A DNA stretch of 64,000 bases from Exiguobacterium acetylicum DSM 20416 (GCF_000702605.1 NZ_JNIR01000001.1:548501-612500), one strand, 5' to 3'. Positions 16,971-25,644 are shown, counted from the stretch's first letter. Program-made: numbers and translations. Notes: generated by a model from the letters alone, not told the origin.

Positions 16971-17027
16971 GACGTGTTCACTCCTCAATGATTGTTGTCT
17001 CGCCCTATAGTGTATCATATCTCGGAT

Positions 17028-18104
17028 TTAGAAAGCGTTCATTTTCACCATGATACCAGCGATTTTTTCACTCCAGAAGGGGTCTGACGCGTAAAAGACG
17101 TTCATCCCTTTTTGTTTGTTTCCGAGGTACGCGCCACGGTAATAGCGACCGTCCCGATCGAGATAATCCTTTGCAATGAAACGACCGGTCTGCTGAATCG
17201 AGTCCGTCAAGGATTTATAGACTGTCGCATCTTCTCCCGGCGCGGAATCGGTCGCATTGACGCCGAACAAGTTATTTTTCTCGCGGGCAATCTCCGACCG
17301 TCCATAATCGGATTCGTGGATGGCGTGTGCGAGTAGATAGGCCGCGTTGACACGGTATTTCTTTTCAACGGACTTAAAGACTTTTCCTTTACCGATCAAG
17401 GGGCTGTCCGGTGCTTGCTCCTTGATGAACGCATCGAGTTGTTTGGCACTGAGGCGCGTCGGCTTCGTCAAATCACGTGTTAATGTCTTCGATTCAACAT
17501 ATTTTGTCGTCCGAGGCGTCGTTTTCGTCGCTTCACCGGCAACGATCAGTCCACCAAGTCCGCTGTCCGCGACGATGTAGTGAAGGAGACGATCTCCTTT
17601 CGTCTGATAATACGATGCATTCGAGACTCGTTCTGCCGGGAACGGACGTAAGCGGTCCGTTGGGACATGACCCGTCACGCCGGCGATGCTGACACGACTT
17701 GTCTGTTCACCGAACTCAAGCAACTGGACACGTGTGCCGGAAGCGACGTACGTGAGCCGTTTCTTTAACTCAGGATCACGATGAATCGATAGAATACCAC
17801 GATCATCGACGATCCCAGTACCTGGTCCACCGAGGTAGACGTAGCGGTCGTCCGATGAACGCTTGACAGCACCACGCTGTCCCGCGTACTGCTTCGCTTC
17901 GGCGAACGTCTGGAAGTCTTGCTCGTTGATTTTGCCTTTTTCATAGCGCTCAGCCGTATAAGGCGCTGGTGGGGTTAAGACAGTCTTCGGTTCCTCGCGG
18001 AGCCAAAAGAACAAGAGAACTCCGATGAGGAAGAAAAAAAGTAATCCTTTTATCGAACCGGTCCGGCGCACGGGACGACCGGGGCGGATAGTGCGTGTCG
18101 TCAA
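17028..18104 (-). CDS. Membrane-anchored N-acetylglucosaminidase (GH73)
   Basis: 358 residues. A basic N-terminus and one hydrophobic helix (GLLFFFLIGVLLFFWL, about 20-35) anchor it with the rest outside. An SH3-like stretch (about 110-155) precedes the C-terminal glucosaminidase domain, where AHAIHESDYGRSEIA holds the catalytic Glu and NNLFGVNA and DPFWSEKIAGIM complete the LytD/AtlA-type fold. It should cut GlcNAc-MurNAc bonds in peptidoglycan during growth or separation. The start is a TTG (18104) with AAAGGA 11 bases ahead. Confidence 0.85.
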   Translation of the reverse strand: MTTRTIRPGRPVRRTGSIKGLLFFFLIGVLLFFWLREEPKTVLTPPAPYTAERYEKGKINEQDFQTFAEAKQYAGQRGAVKRSSDDRYVYLGGPGTGIVDDRGILSIHRDPELKKRLTYVASGTRVQLLEFGEQTSRVSIAGVTGHVPTDRLRPFPAERVSNASYYQTKGDRLLHYIVADSGLGGLIVAGEATKTTPRTTKYVESKTLTRDLTKPTRLSAKQLDAFIKEQAPDSPLIGKGKVFKSVEKKYRVNAAYLLAHAIHESDYGRSEIAREKNNLFGVNATDSAPGEDATVYKSLTDSIQQTGRFIAKDYLDRDGRYYRGAYLGNKQKGMNVFYASDPFWSEKIAGIMVKMNAF

Positions 18105-18189
18105 AGTAAATCACGTCCTTTAAAAAGCAATGGACATTCCTGTCCAACGTAGGTAGTCTAACAAAGAAAAACAAAAGGGGGTGAACCTG

Positions 18190-19143
18190 TTGCAAATCGG
18201 TTATCGTACGCTGAAGACAGCGGTCGCTGCTGCGCTCGCGATGTGGATCGCAGAACAACTCAAGCTCGACTATTACGTCTTCGCTGCCATCATCGCCATC
18301 TTGAGCATCCAGTCGACACGAAAGAAGACGTTCCGGTCTTCTTACGAGCGCATCATGGCATCATTACTTGCCATCGTGCTCGGATTTATTCTATTCGAAG
18401 TCATCGGCTATCGTCCGGTGACGTTATTGATCTATTTCATTTTATTCCTTCCATCCGTGCAACGCCTCCGACTTCAGGACGGTTTCATCACGAGTGTCGT
18501 CATTTTGACCCATTTGTATACGGAACGTCAGCTTAACGCGCACATCTTATTGAACGAATCCTTATTGCTTGGCATTGGTGTTGGTGTCGGATTACTTGTC
18601 AACATGTACATGCCAAGTCTTGATTTATTGATTGACGACCGGCGAGAAAAGATCGACCAACGAATCGCCGCCTTATTCTTCGAAGTCGCCGCTGCGATCG
18701 AGACAGGGCGGGTCAATCATCATGCGTTGACGCTTGACGAGACAGAACGTCTGTTACGTGAAGGGAAGGATGCCGCCTTAAAACGAATGGGAAACGCGAT
18801 CGGTCGTCGGAACGATGATGAAGATTATGCCTACTTCCGGATGCGCGAACAACAATTCGAGTTACTACGCGGTATCGTCCATCATGCCGAGGAACTCGTC
18901 CTCGTCGTCGAAGAAGGAAAAAAAGTCGCCGACTTCTTTCGGACGATTGGTGACAATGTCCGACCTGAAGCCGACGCAATGGTGTACATTTCAGAACTAG
19001 AGGCATTATTGACACGTTTTCGTGCCTCTGCCTTACCCGTCACGCGGGAGGAATTCGAGGTCCGCTCTGCCTTACTGCACATGCTACAAGAAGCGGAGCA
19101 ATATTTACGTTTAAAACAACGCTACGTTAATCAAAAGAAATAA
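18190..19143 (+). CDS. ArAE_1 family (aromatic acid exporter-like) membrane protein
   Basis: 317 residues. The N-terminal half has four to five helices beginning QIGYRTLKTAVAAALAMWIAEQL and AIIAILSIQSTRKKTFRSS, the pattern of the FUSC/ArAE_1 (DUF939) family; the C-terminal half is a soluble helical domain. Members are often annotated as aromatic acid exporters but few are tested. I prefer TTG 18190, 8 bases after AGGGGG, over GTG 18181, which lies on the ribosome site. Confidence 0.8.
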   Translation: MQIGYRTLKTAVAAALAMWIAEQLKLDYYVFAAIIAILSIQSTRKKTFRSSYERIMASLLAIVLGFILFEVIGYRPVTLLIYFILFLPSVQRLRLQDGFITSVVILTHLYTERQLNAHILLNESLLLGIGVGVGLLVNMYMPSLDLLIDDRREKIDQRIAALFFEVAAAIETGRVNHHALTLDETERLLREGKDAALKRMGNAIGRRNDDEDYAYFRMREQQFELLRGIVHHAEELVLVVEEGKKVADFFRTIGDNVRPEADAMVYISELEALLTRFRASALPVTREEFEVRSALLHMLQEAEQYLRLKQRYVNQKK

Positions 19144-19238
19144 AACATCGTCGAAGCGAACGTACCGATCAGGAAGATTGCTAAAATCCCGATTGTTGTC
19201 CATTTAATGATGCGTTGTTGTTTCGATGGTTTTGCCAT
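19131..19238 (-). CDS. 35-residue single-span membrane protein
   Basis: ATG 19238, after GAGAGGAG, opens a 35-codon frame: MAKPSKQQRIIKW, then a hydrophobic helix TIGILAIFLIGTFASTMF and a stop at 19131. A basic cytoplasmic start plus one helix resembles Prli42, the small stressosome-anchoring protein of Firmicutes, or DUF4044 proteins; I cannot decide. Its 3' end overlaps the convergent ArAE gene by 13 bases. Confidence 0.6.
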   Translation of the reverse strand: MAKPSKQQRIIKWTTIGILAIFLIGTFASTMFYFF

Positions 19239-19372
19239 ATCCACTACTCCTCTCTTACATCAACTGATTAATGCCATTGTACAAACAACCTTTCAGAAGT
19301 GCAAATGACGATGGGGATGGTATACTAAAAAAGCGCTAATGGATTGAAACATATTAGGAGGAGGGTTTTGTC

Positions 19373-20497
19373 ATGGTCAATGAACAACGCGTATTAGATA
19401 CGTTTTTAGAACTTGTCCAGATTGATTCGGAATCAAAAGAGGAGGCACGGATTTGTGCTCACTTGAAAAAAACGTTCGAGGATCTCGGATGTGATGTGTT
19501 TGAGGATGACGCTTCGTCTAAGACCGAACATAAAGGAAATAACTTGATCGTCACACTTCCAGCAACAAAAGAAGGGGTCGACAAAATTTATTTCACTTCC
19601 CATATGGACACGGTATTTCCGGGGCAAGGCATTAAACCAATCATCGAGGACGGTTACGTCAAGACGGACGGCACAACGATTCTTGGGGCAGATGATAAAA
19701 CAGGTCTCGCATCTCTGATCGAACTCGTGCATGTATTGAATGAAACGAAACAACCTCACGGGAAAATTCAGTTCGTCATCACAGTCGGTGAAGAATCTGG
19801 ACTTGTCGGTGCGATGGTTCTTGACCCATCAAAAATCGATGCCGATTACGGTTTTGCACTCGATTCAGATGGAAAAGTCGGAGACATCATTACAGCTGCT
19901 CCAACGCAAGCAAAAGTCAATGCGAAGATTTTCGGGAAAACAGCTCACGCTGGTGTCGCACCGGAAAAAGGTGTCTCGGCGATTACGATTGCGTCAAAAG
20001 CAATCGCGAAAATGCCGCTCGGTCGGATTGATGAAGAGACGACAGCGAACATCGGACGGTTCAGCGGTGGTGGTCCATCAACGAACATCGTTTGTGATTA
20101 TGTAGAAATCTTCGCGGAAGCACGGTCACTCGTCGCTCCGAAGATGGAGGCACAGACAGAGAAGATGAAAGCGGCGTTCGAAGAAGCAGCAGCAGAGCTT
20201 GGTGGTCGTGCTGAAGTCGAAGTCAAAGTCATGTACCCGGGCTTCAAGTTCGAGGATGGAGATCAAGTCGTCGAAGTCGCGAAAGCAGCGATCACACAAC
20301 TCGGACGCACGCCACGCCTCTTACATTCTGGTGGCGGATCAGATGCCAACGTCATTGCTGGTTTTGGTATCCCAACGGTCAACTTGGCTGTCGGATATGA
20401 AGATATCCACACGACGAATGAGAAGATGCCAATCGAAGAACTCGTCAAAACAGCGGAACTTTGCGTGACGCTAGTTGATTACATCACGAACAAATAA
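19373..20497 (+). CDS. M20 family metallopeptidase (PepT/YqjE-like)
   Basis: 374 residues of the M20 zinc peptidase family. Metal-binding pieces are visible: TSHMDTVFPG (H and D), GADDKTGLA (bridging D), TVGEESGLVGA (catalytic Glu and ligand) and the late SGGGSDANV with the final HTTNEKM. A dimerisation lid sits between about 180 and 290. Homologues annotated as tripeptidase T-like or YqjE cut small peptides in the cytoplasm. ATG 19373 is preceded by AGGAGGAGGG. Confidence 0.9.
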   Translation: MVNEQRVLDTFLELVQIDSESKEEARICAHLKKTFEDLGCDVFEDDASSKTEHKGNNLIVTLPATKEGVDKIYFTSHMDTVFPGQGIKPIIEDGYVKTDGTTILGADDKTGLASLIELVHVLNETKQPHGKIQFVITVGEESGLVGAMVLDPSKIDADYGFALDSDGKVGDIITAAPTQAKVNAKIFGKTAHAGVAPEKGVSAITIASKAIAKMPLGRIDEETTANIGRFSGGGPSTNIVCDYVEIFAEARSLVAPKMEAQTEKMKAAFEEAAAELGGRAEVEVKVMYPGFKFEDGDQVVEVAKAAITQLGRTPRLLHSGGGSDANVIAGFGIPTVNLAVGYEDIHTTNEKMPIEELVKTAELCVTLVDYITNK

Positions 20498-20510
20498 GCT
20501 GATGAAACAC

Positions 20511-20547
20511 AAAAAAGAGTGTACCGCAACATTGCGGTACACTCTTT
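20511..20547. terminator. Bidirectional terminator
   Basis: AAAGAGTGTACCGCAA / TTGCGGTACACTCTTT, a near-perfect 16-bp stem between converging genes. Confidence 0.9.
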
Positions 20548-20559
20548 ATCATTGTACGA

Positions 20560-20739
20560 TTAAACTACTTGAGGACGATCAACATATTCCATAGACTCTA
20601 GAACGAGTTCTTCTGTACATAATAAGGTCGAAGCGATTTCATCGATTTGAATCGACTTTCCGTATTTTTGCCGATAACTCTCGTTCAGTTTGCGGGCTTC
20701 CCGGACGATTCGGGCATAGGTCCGTTCAATCTTAGTCAT
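20560..20739 (-). CDS. 59-residue protein resembling sigma factor region 3
   Basis: ATG 20739 follows GGAAGGTGG by 8 bases and gives a 59-residue charged helical protein beginning MTKIERTYARIVREARKL. The centre, IDEIASTLLCTEELVLESMEY, is laid out like the helix-turn-helix of sigma-70 region 3 (EIA..L....E.V...), but regions 2 and 4 are absent. It is not recognised otherwise. It could be a remnant or a small regulator that meets RNA polymerase. Confidence 0.55.
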   Translation of the reverse strand: MTKIERTYARIVREARKLNESYRQKYGKSIQIDEIASTLLCTEELVLESMEYVDRPQVV

Positions 20740-20847
20740 GGAAAAAACCACCTTCCAAATCTGAATAGGTACAGTTTACCATGCTTCAACAGAAGAAAGG
20801 TGTATTTTGTGTATAAAAAATGCTAATTTTACGAAAAGGGGAAAAAG

Positions 20848-21753
20848 ATGGAATTTTATTTTTTAGGGACAGGAGCCGGTATGCCGTCGAAACAACGAAA
20901 CGTCACATCGATTGCCTTGTTACACCCCAAAATGACATGGTTGTTCGATTGTGGAGAAGCGACGCAACATCAAATCTTACACAGCCCGATCAAACCACGA
21001 AAAGTCAACGCGATCTTCATTACCCATTTACACGGGGATCATATCTTTGGTTTACCAGGCTTCATTAGCACAAGAGCAGCGCTAGAAGGAACGACACCGC
21101 TAACGATCTATGGACCGACCGGGATCAAAGAATGGATGGACGCGACATTACGCATCACAGGAACATATCTACGTTATCCACTCCGGATCGTTGAAGTCGA
21201 AGACGGTCAAACCTATGAACAGGACGGATTTCGCGTGACGGCGCGGTCGCTTGAGCATCGTTTCTTAGCGTTCGGGTATCGACTCGAAGGTCCTGAGGAA
21301 AGAGGTGCCTTGCGTGTTGATGCACTGAAGGCACTTGGAGTGCCATCCGGTCCGCTCTATCGCCGAATCACACTGGAAGAAACCTTTGAATTCGAAGGAA
21401 CAGTCTATACGTCGTCCGACTTTTTAGAGTCACCAAAACCGGGTGTTAAGCTAGCTGTTCTTGGTGATACGATGCCGTGCGCGGCCTCGGTCGAACTGGC
21501 GCGAGACGTCGATGTATTAGTCCATGAAGCAACGTTTGCCGATCGAGAAGTCGAACATGCGGGACGCTTCGGTCACTCGACCGCTCGACAGGCAGCTGTC
21601 ATTGCAGAAACGGCACAGGCGAAAAAGCTTCTATTGACGCACGTATCCGCTCGTTATGTCGATCAAGAAGAAGTACTGGAACAAGAGGCACGAGAAGTAT
21701 TCGCGAACAGCCATCTTATGTTTGATCACCGGGTCGTCCCGGTCAAAGGATAG
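20848..21753 (+). CDS. rnz: Ribonuclease Z
   Basis: 301 residues, metallo-beta-lactamase fold. The start FLGTGAGMPSKQRN, FDCGEATQHQ, the zinc motif THLHGDHIFGLPG and the later LGDT and HSTARQAA are characteristic of tRNase Z, which trims the 3' end of tRNA precursors. ATG 20848 follows AAAAGGGG. It begins a run of closely spaced genes; the next starts 4 bases after its stop, so rnz may lead the ECF transporter operon. Confidence 0.95.
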   Translation: MEFYFLGTGAGMPSKQRNVTSIALLHPKMTWLFDCGEATQHQILHSPIKPRKVNAIFITHLHGDHIFGLPGFISTRAALEGTTPLTIYGPTGIKEWMDATLRITGTYLRYPLRIVEVEDGQTYEQDGFRVTARSLEHRFLAFGYRLEGPEERGALRVDALKALGVPSGPLYRRITLEETFEFEGTVYTSSDFLESPKPGVKLAVLGDTMPCAASVELARDVDVLVHEATFADREVEHAGRFGHSTARQAAVIAETAQAKKLLLTHVSARYVDQEEVLEQEAREVFANSHLMFDHRVVPVKG

Positions 21754-21756
21754 AAG

Positions 21757-22653
21757 ATGGACTTTCTCATTCTATGGGCACTCTTTTTACTGGCTGCTAG
21801 CGGATTAGGTTTTTTGCTCGAACGTCGGACGGAAAAAGAAAAATACTTGTACATGAAGTTCGTTTTTTATGCGTGTCTCGGGGCCGTGTCATTTCCAGTC
21901 TATGATATTCAGTTACCGCTCGGCATCATCATTTTCCTGATTGTCCTGCATCCGAAAAAGAACTCGCGTTATAAACGGTATATGGCACTCTTTGGGTTCT
22001 TATTCTTCCTGTTCCAACTATTTCTCGGTCCGTTTGATGGTGGGATGTTGCGGGAAGAGACACAACAGATTGGTCGCGTGACGATCACGGATGACTCATT
22101 CGACAATTTCCTTTCTCAAATCGAACGACGTGTCGGTGAAGAGGGGCTGCGGATGGAACAAAGTCAGTTGATGTTCGATCGGGGCGGGAATCTCAGGAAC
22201 GCCTCGTTTGAGATGCTCGTCGAAACACCGAAACGTTTCATTCGTTACGATGTGAGTTATCAGGAGCTGACAGGAACGATTTCCTATCGACCACGTGAAG
22301 AGTTGACGACAAAATCGTTGACGTCGTATTACCAGAAACTGATTGATGCGAATCAATCGTTTGAGACGTTGCGAAAGCTTTCGATTCATGAGATTTTACA
22401 TGATTCCAAAACACCCTATGTCGAGATGGATCTCGATGGGCTCTATGAAACGTTTAGTCTACAGGATGCAACGGTCTTCTTGATTGATGACGAAGGGAAA
22501 TTGATTCCGTACGTCAATACAGGGGACGATGTCTTAGCGAATGCGGTCCGTCTGACGTATTACCGTTCTGACGGTCAATCCTTACGAAATAAAACCATTC
22601 TGTTATACAATTACAGCTTTGAGACATCAAGGCGAAAAGGAGTCGTACGATGA
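21757..22653 (+). CDS. Membrane protein of unknown function in the ECF operon
   Basis: 298 residues. The first 90 contain three or four helices (FLILWALFLLAASGLGFLL, FVFYACLGAVSFPVY, LGIIIFLIVL, FGFLFFLFQLFLGPF); the remaining 200 are soluble. I do not recognise a family. It lies between rnz and the DUF4430 lipoprotein, overlapping the latter by 4 bases (ATGA), so it belongs to the transporter operon and might assist it; that is only context. Confidence 0.7.
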   Translation: MDFLILWALFLLAASGLGFLLERRTEKEKYLYMKFVFYACLGAVSFPVYDIQLPLGIIIFLIVLHPKKNSRYKRYMALFGFLFFLFQLFLGPFDGGMLREETQQIGRVTITDDSFDNFLSQIERRVGEEGLRMEQSQLMFDRGGNLRNASFEMLVETPKRFIRYDVSYQELTGTISYRPREELTTKSLTSYYQKLIDANQSFETLRKLSIHEILHDSKTPYVEMDLDGLYETFSLQDATVFLIDDEGKLIPYVNTGDDVLANAVRLTYYRSDGQSLRNKTILLYNYSFETSRRKGVVR

Positions 22654-23054
22654 AAAAATGGCTATTTGCTGCAAGTATCGTGTTACTTGCCGGTTGCGCG
22701 GAAGCAAAAGAGGAACAACAAACAGCGTCTTGTGAGGCGGAAGTCAAGGTATCGGTCGTGGATCACGTCAAGGATAAGACGTTGTTTGATAAAGACGTAT
22801 GCTTGAACGAAAAAGATACGGCACTTGATGCACTTGAAGATACGACGCTCGATGTCGTCAAAACAGGTAAAGGTGAGATGGCATATGTCACGGCAGTCGA
22901 TGGGATTCGAGAGAAATCAGCTGGAGCAGGTAGTGGCTGGGTCTTCGGAGTCAACGGCAAACCAGGCGAAGTCGGTGCTGGAAGTTATGAACTGAAAAAA
23001 GGAGATCGTCTCGAATGGCGATTTGAAAAAGATGCAATGGCTTATTTTGAGTAA
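22650..23054 (+). CDS. DUF4430 (transcobalamin-like) lipoprotein
   Basis: 134 residues. Lipobox LLAGC places lipidated Cys at 16. The mature part has the DUF4430 pattern: VVDHVKDKTLFDKDV, TALDALEDTT, then GSGWVFGVNGKPGEVGAGSYELKKGDRLEWRF near the end. The family shares its fold with the C-terminal half of transcobalamin/intrinsic factor and is often beside ECF transporters. It is probably an outer-face binding or capture protein. The pairing with a CbrT-like S subunit suggests a corrinoid ligand. Confidence 0.85.
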   Translation: MKKWLFAASIVLLAGCAEAKEEQQTASCEAEVKVSVVDHVKDKTLFDKDVCLNEKDTALDALEDTTLDVVKTGKGEMAYVTAVDGIREKSAGAGSGWVFGVNGKPGEVGAGSYELKKGDRLEWRFEKDAMAYFE

Positions 23055-23751
23055 ACCAGAACGGGAGCGACTTCACCCAGTGAACGTCGCTCTCTTTTTC
23101 ATCGGGATGATTACGATCCCGTTCGTCCTCACACATGATCAATCAGTGATCGTCGTCTATCATCTGCTCTTGTTTTTATTCGTTCAAGAACGGACTGTGT
23201 TTCGCTATTTAGTCCTCCCGGCTCTTTATGCCGTCATGATGTGTGTCCCGCTTCTTTATGGTGCAAGCATCGACACAGTTGCGATTTATGAAACGACGGT
23301 CCAAGTGACGCTATTCATCACGTCGAGTCAATGGATTTTTACGTTGGTTCGACTCGATCAGATGGGACCGTTGTTTCGTTTCTTACCTCGACTGACACGA
23401 TTGACGGGTATGGTGCTGGCGCTGATTCCATCTTTCTTACGCACTTGGCCCGAAGTCAAGATGAGTCATCCGGATACGTCGCTTGCTGTTCGACTGGAGC
23501 GGATGGCCGCCTATCATATCGTACCGATCGAAGCGGTGCCGTCTCGCTTAAGACCGATCACGCGACGTGATGTTCAGATAGGTTTATTGCTTGCGGCAGG
23601 ACTGGCTCTTTGTCTGACACCATGGGCAATCATTCCGGCGATGATTTTGCCTATAGCGCTATTATTTACAAAAGGAGGAATCCGGGATGCCTATCATGTA
23701 TACCGACACCGATCGCGAAGAGCGACTACGTCAACAGGCGGGCGGACATGA
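23032..23751 (+). CDS. ECF transporter T component-like membrane protein
   Basis: About 239 residues with several helices (VNVALFFIGMITIPFVL, VVYHLLLFLFV, YLVLPALYAVMMCVPLLY, FITSSQWIFTLV, IGLLLAAGLALCL). Placement between an SBP-like lipoprotein and an ABC ATPase, the fold and helix layout fit an EcfT (CbiQ-like) scaffold. The usual A-R-G coupling motif is not obvious, so it is diverged. It overlaps the lipoprotein gene by 23 bases and the ATPase gene by 65. The start is uncertain (ATG 23032 or GTG 23080). Confidence 0.65.
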   Translation: MQWLILSKPERERLHPVNVALFFIGMITIPFVLTHDQSVIVVYHLLLFLFVQERTVFRYLVLPALYAVMMCVPLLYGASIDTVAIYETTVQVTLFITSSQWIFTLVRLDQMGPLFRFLPRLTRLTGMVLALIPSFLRTWPEVKMSHPDTSLAVRLERMAAYHIVPIEAVPSRLRPITRRDVQIGLLLAAGLALCLTPWAIIPAMILPIALLFTKGGIRDAYHVYRHRSRRATTSTGGRT

Positions 23752-24640
23752 AAAACCGGTATTGACACCGGAGCGGTTGCTTCATGGACGTGTCCGAGAT
23801 CTTCTGGCGACGGGTTCCTTGTTTCGAGCAGGAGAACTCGCGACCTTGCTTGGGCTAGAAGCTTTTTTTGAAGCGGAGTCCAGTGAACTCTCATCCGGAG
23901 AACAACAGCTCGTCGGTCTCGGTCATGCGTTGTCTTCGTCACCAAAGACCCTGTTCTTGTCGGAACCGTTTCTCTTTCTTGATCATGTCAGGCGAAAGCG
24001 ATTAATGGGATTGCTTGAAGAAATCGAACGACGGTTTGGTTGTCAGATCCATTGCTCGATGACGATACAATCCGACTTGTCCATCACGAGTCGCGCCACT
24101 GAACTGACAGGTCGTATCCTGAATCGGATCGAAAACGTCCAACACCGTTATCCGTTACAGACACGCTATGCACTCGTGACAGAAAAATTGTCGTTTCACC
24201 AAGGTGAACGCATTGCGATCGTCGGTGCGAATGGTAGTGGGAAATCGACGTTACTACGACTCGCGCTCGGTGTCGAGCGACCGCTATACGGAAAAGTCCG
24301 GCGGTCGGGGGAGACGCATTATGTACCAGCGCATCCGATGCTTGCGCCATTAGACGATCGAAGTGGTAGTTTTACGACGCAAAAAAAACGTCTCTTGGAC
24401 GGTATCGATTGGAGTAAAGACAGCTATTACTTTGATGAACCGACGGCTGGACTTGATGACAGCGCACGAATGGCTTTCGTCGCATCGTGGAAGCAGAATC
24501 CGACGAATCTGATCGTCATGGCGACGCATGATCCAGTTCTCATTCGGGCAGCACAGCGGATCATTTATCTCGTGCACGGAGAAGTTGCTTTCGATGGACC
24601 GACGAAGGATTTTTTACAAGAAAGTCGGTTGTTCGTATGA
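23687..24640 (+). CDS. ECF-type ABC ATPase with two incomplete, complementary halves
   Basis: 317 residues. The N-terminal half starts past where a Walker A would be; it has the signature LSSGEQQ (68-74) but a degraded Walker B (TLFLSEP, Asp replaced by Ser at 92). The C-terminal half has Walker A GANGSGKST (180-188), Walker B YYFDEP (247-252), D-loop AGLD and H-loop ATHDP, but only 64 residues lie between Walker A lysine and Walker B Asp, so the helical domain and signature are missing. Only one composite ATP site could form. AAAGGAGG 8 bases before ATG 23687 supports this start, so the short N-terminus is real. Confidence 0.8.
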   Translation: MPIMYTDTDREERLRQQAGGHEKPVLTPERLLHGRVRDLLATGSLFRAGELATLLGLEAFFEAESSELSSGEQQLVGLGHALSSSPKTLFLSEPFLFLDHVRRKRLMGLLEEIERRFGCQIHCSMTIQSDLSITSRATELTGRILNRIENVQHRYPLQTRYALVTEKLSFHQGERIAIVGANGSGKSTLLRLALGVERPLYGKVRRSGETHYVPAHPMLAPLDDRSGSFTTQKKRLLDGIDWSKDSYYFDEPTAGLDDSARMAFVASWKQNPTNLIVMATHDPVLIRAAQRIIYLVHGEVAFDGPTKDFLQESRLFV

Positions 24641-25200
24641 TCGTCGCAACGATTCTGATTATGGGTCTGTTCTTGATCATCTTCGAAAAACTACCGATGA
24701 CGGATCAACGATTACGGTTCATCGCCATCATCACGGCAGCGGCAATCGTCGGACGATTGTTGTTCTCCAGTTTGCCGAACGTCCAGCCGGCAACGGCACT
24801 CGTCTTATTATTAGCCGTATTCATCCATCCGATCGTCGGAGCCATTTCTGGGATGCTTGTCGTTGTGTTAACGAGCTTATTTCTCGGAAGCGGTCCGTTC
24901 GTCCTCTTTCAGGCGCTGGCGTATGCAACGATTGCCAGTTTAGGATTCGTTCCGTTTCTTCGTTACCGGATCGTATTGACTGGATATGGATTTCTAGCTG
25001 GTTTCTTATACGGATGGGTGAGCAATCTCGGGTTCTTGGTATTGACCGGATTCTCGTGGCAAGCTTTTTTGACACTGCTTGTAGCCGGGGGAACATTTGA
25101 TATGCTTCACGGATTCAGTAACGCGATCTTCATTTGGATATTGTTTCCGATTTTTTTACGAATTATGCATTCATTCGATGAAAAGAGGGGTACAGAATAG
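24637..25200 (+). CDS. ECF transporter S component, CbrT-like (corrinoid?)
   Basis: 187 residues, about six helices. The stretch GRLLFSSLPNVQPATALVLL and the later LFLGSGPFVLFQALAY resemble the cobalamin S component CbrT, where LPNVQP and G-x-GP-x3-Q motifs are conserved. An S component binds the vitamin in the membrane. ATG overlaps the ATPase stop (ATGA). The corrinoid assignment rests on these motifs and on the transcobalamin-like lipoprotein next door; no B12 riboswitch is seen upstream. Confidence 0.7.
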   Translation: MIVATILIMGLFLIIFEKLPMTDQRLRFIAIITAAAIVGRLLFSSLPNVQPATALVLLLAVFIHPIVGAISGMLVVVLTSLFLGSGPFVLFQALAYATIASLGFVPFLRYRIVLTGYGFLAGFLYGWVSNLGFLVLTGFSWQAFLTLLVAGGTFDMLHGFSNAIFIWILFPIFLRIMHSFDEKRGTE

Positions 25201-25227
25201 TAACATACCGAACAGGAGGGAAGGCAT

Positions 25228-25599
25228 ATGCTGGGATCGTCGATTTCGCTTGCTTATGTCGTCATGTTGCTCATCGTCTCGAGTGTCGGCTTAGTGTTTG
25301 GCAGTATTCTGTTGATGAAAGGTACGATTAGAGGACGTTATGCTGCTTGTTACTTACTTGCTGCCGCCATCTTCCCAAGCGCCATGCTCATTACCTCATC
25401 AGAAGGATTACTTTGGCAACATTTACGATTCGAGAGTTCATGGTTCCTCGCGATTGTCTCCTGGTTACTCGTCTTATCGACGGGCTACATCGTCTCGATC
25501 ACGGGTGCGCTCGTCATTCGTTATCTGTATCGCTATACGACGACCTTTGATCGCGTCAAACGTTATGCGACGCGGCGTTTTCGTCATCACGAGGCATAA
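25228..25599 (+). CDS. Small membrane protein at the end of the ECF operon
   Basis: 123 residues with three or four helices (ISLAYVVMLLIVSSVGLVFGS, YAACYLLAAAIFPSAML, FLAIVSWLLVLSTGYIV) and a basic tail RVKRYATRRFRHHEA. Not recognised. AGGAGGGAAGGCAT precedes ATG 25228. It lies 27 bases after the S component and before a terminator, so it is probably cotranscribed. Confidence 0.65.
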   Translation: MLGSSISLAYVVMLLIVSSVGLVFGSILLMKGTIRGRYAACYLLAAAIFPSAMLITSSEGLLWQHLRFESSWFLAIVSWLLVLSTGYIVSITGALVIRYLYRYTTTFDRVKRYATRRFRHHEA

Positions 25600-25603
25600 A
25601 TAC

Positions 25604-25644
25604 AAAAACGGAAGAACCAGCTATCTGGTCCTTCCGTTTTTTTT
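25604..25644. terminator. Bidirectional terminator
   Basis: AAAACGGAAGaACCAG / CTGGTcCTTCCGTTTT stem with long T-run; ends the ECF operon and the opposing SDR gene. Confidence 0.9.

Noticed and set aside
24528-25100. 190-codon plus-strand open frame over the S component gene
   Set aside because: It is out of frame with the ATPase and S-component genes, has no ribosome site and an Arg/Ser/Cys-rich product without family features; a shadow.
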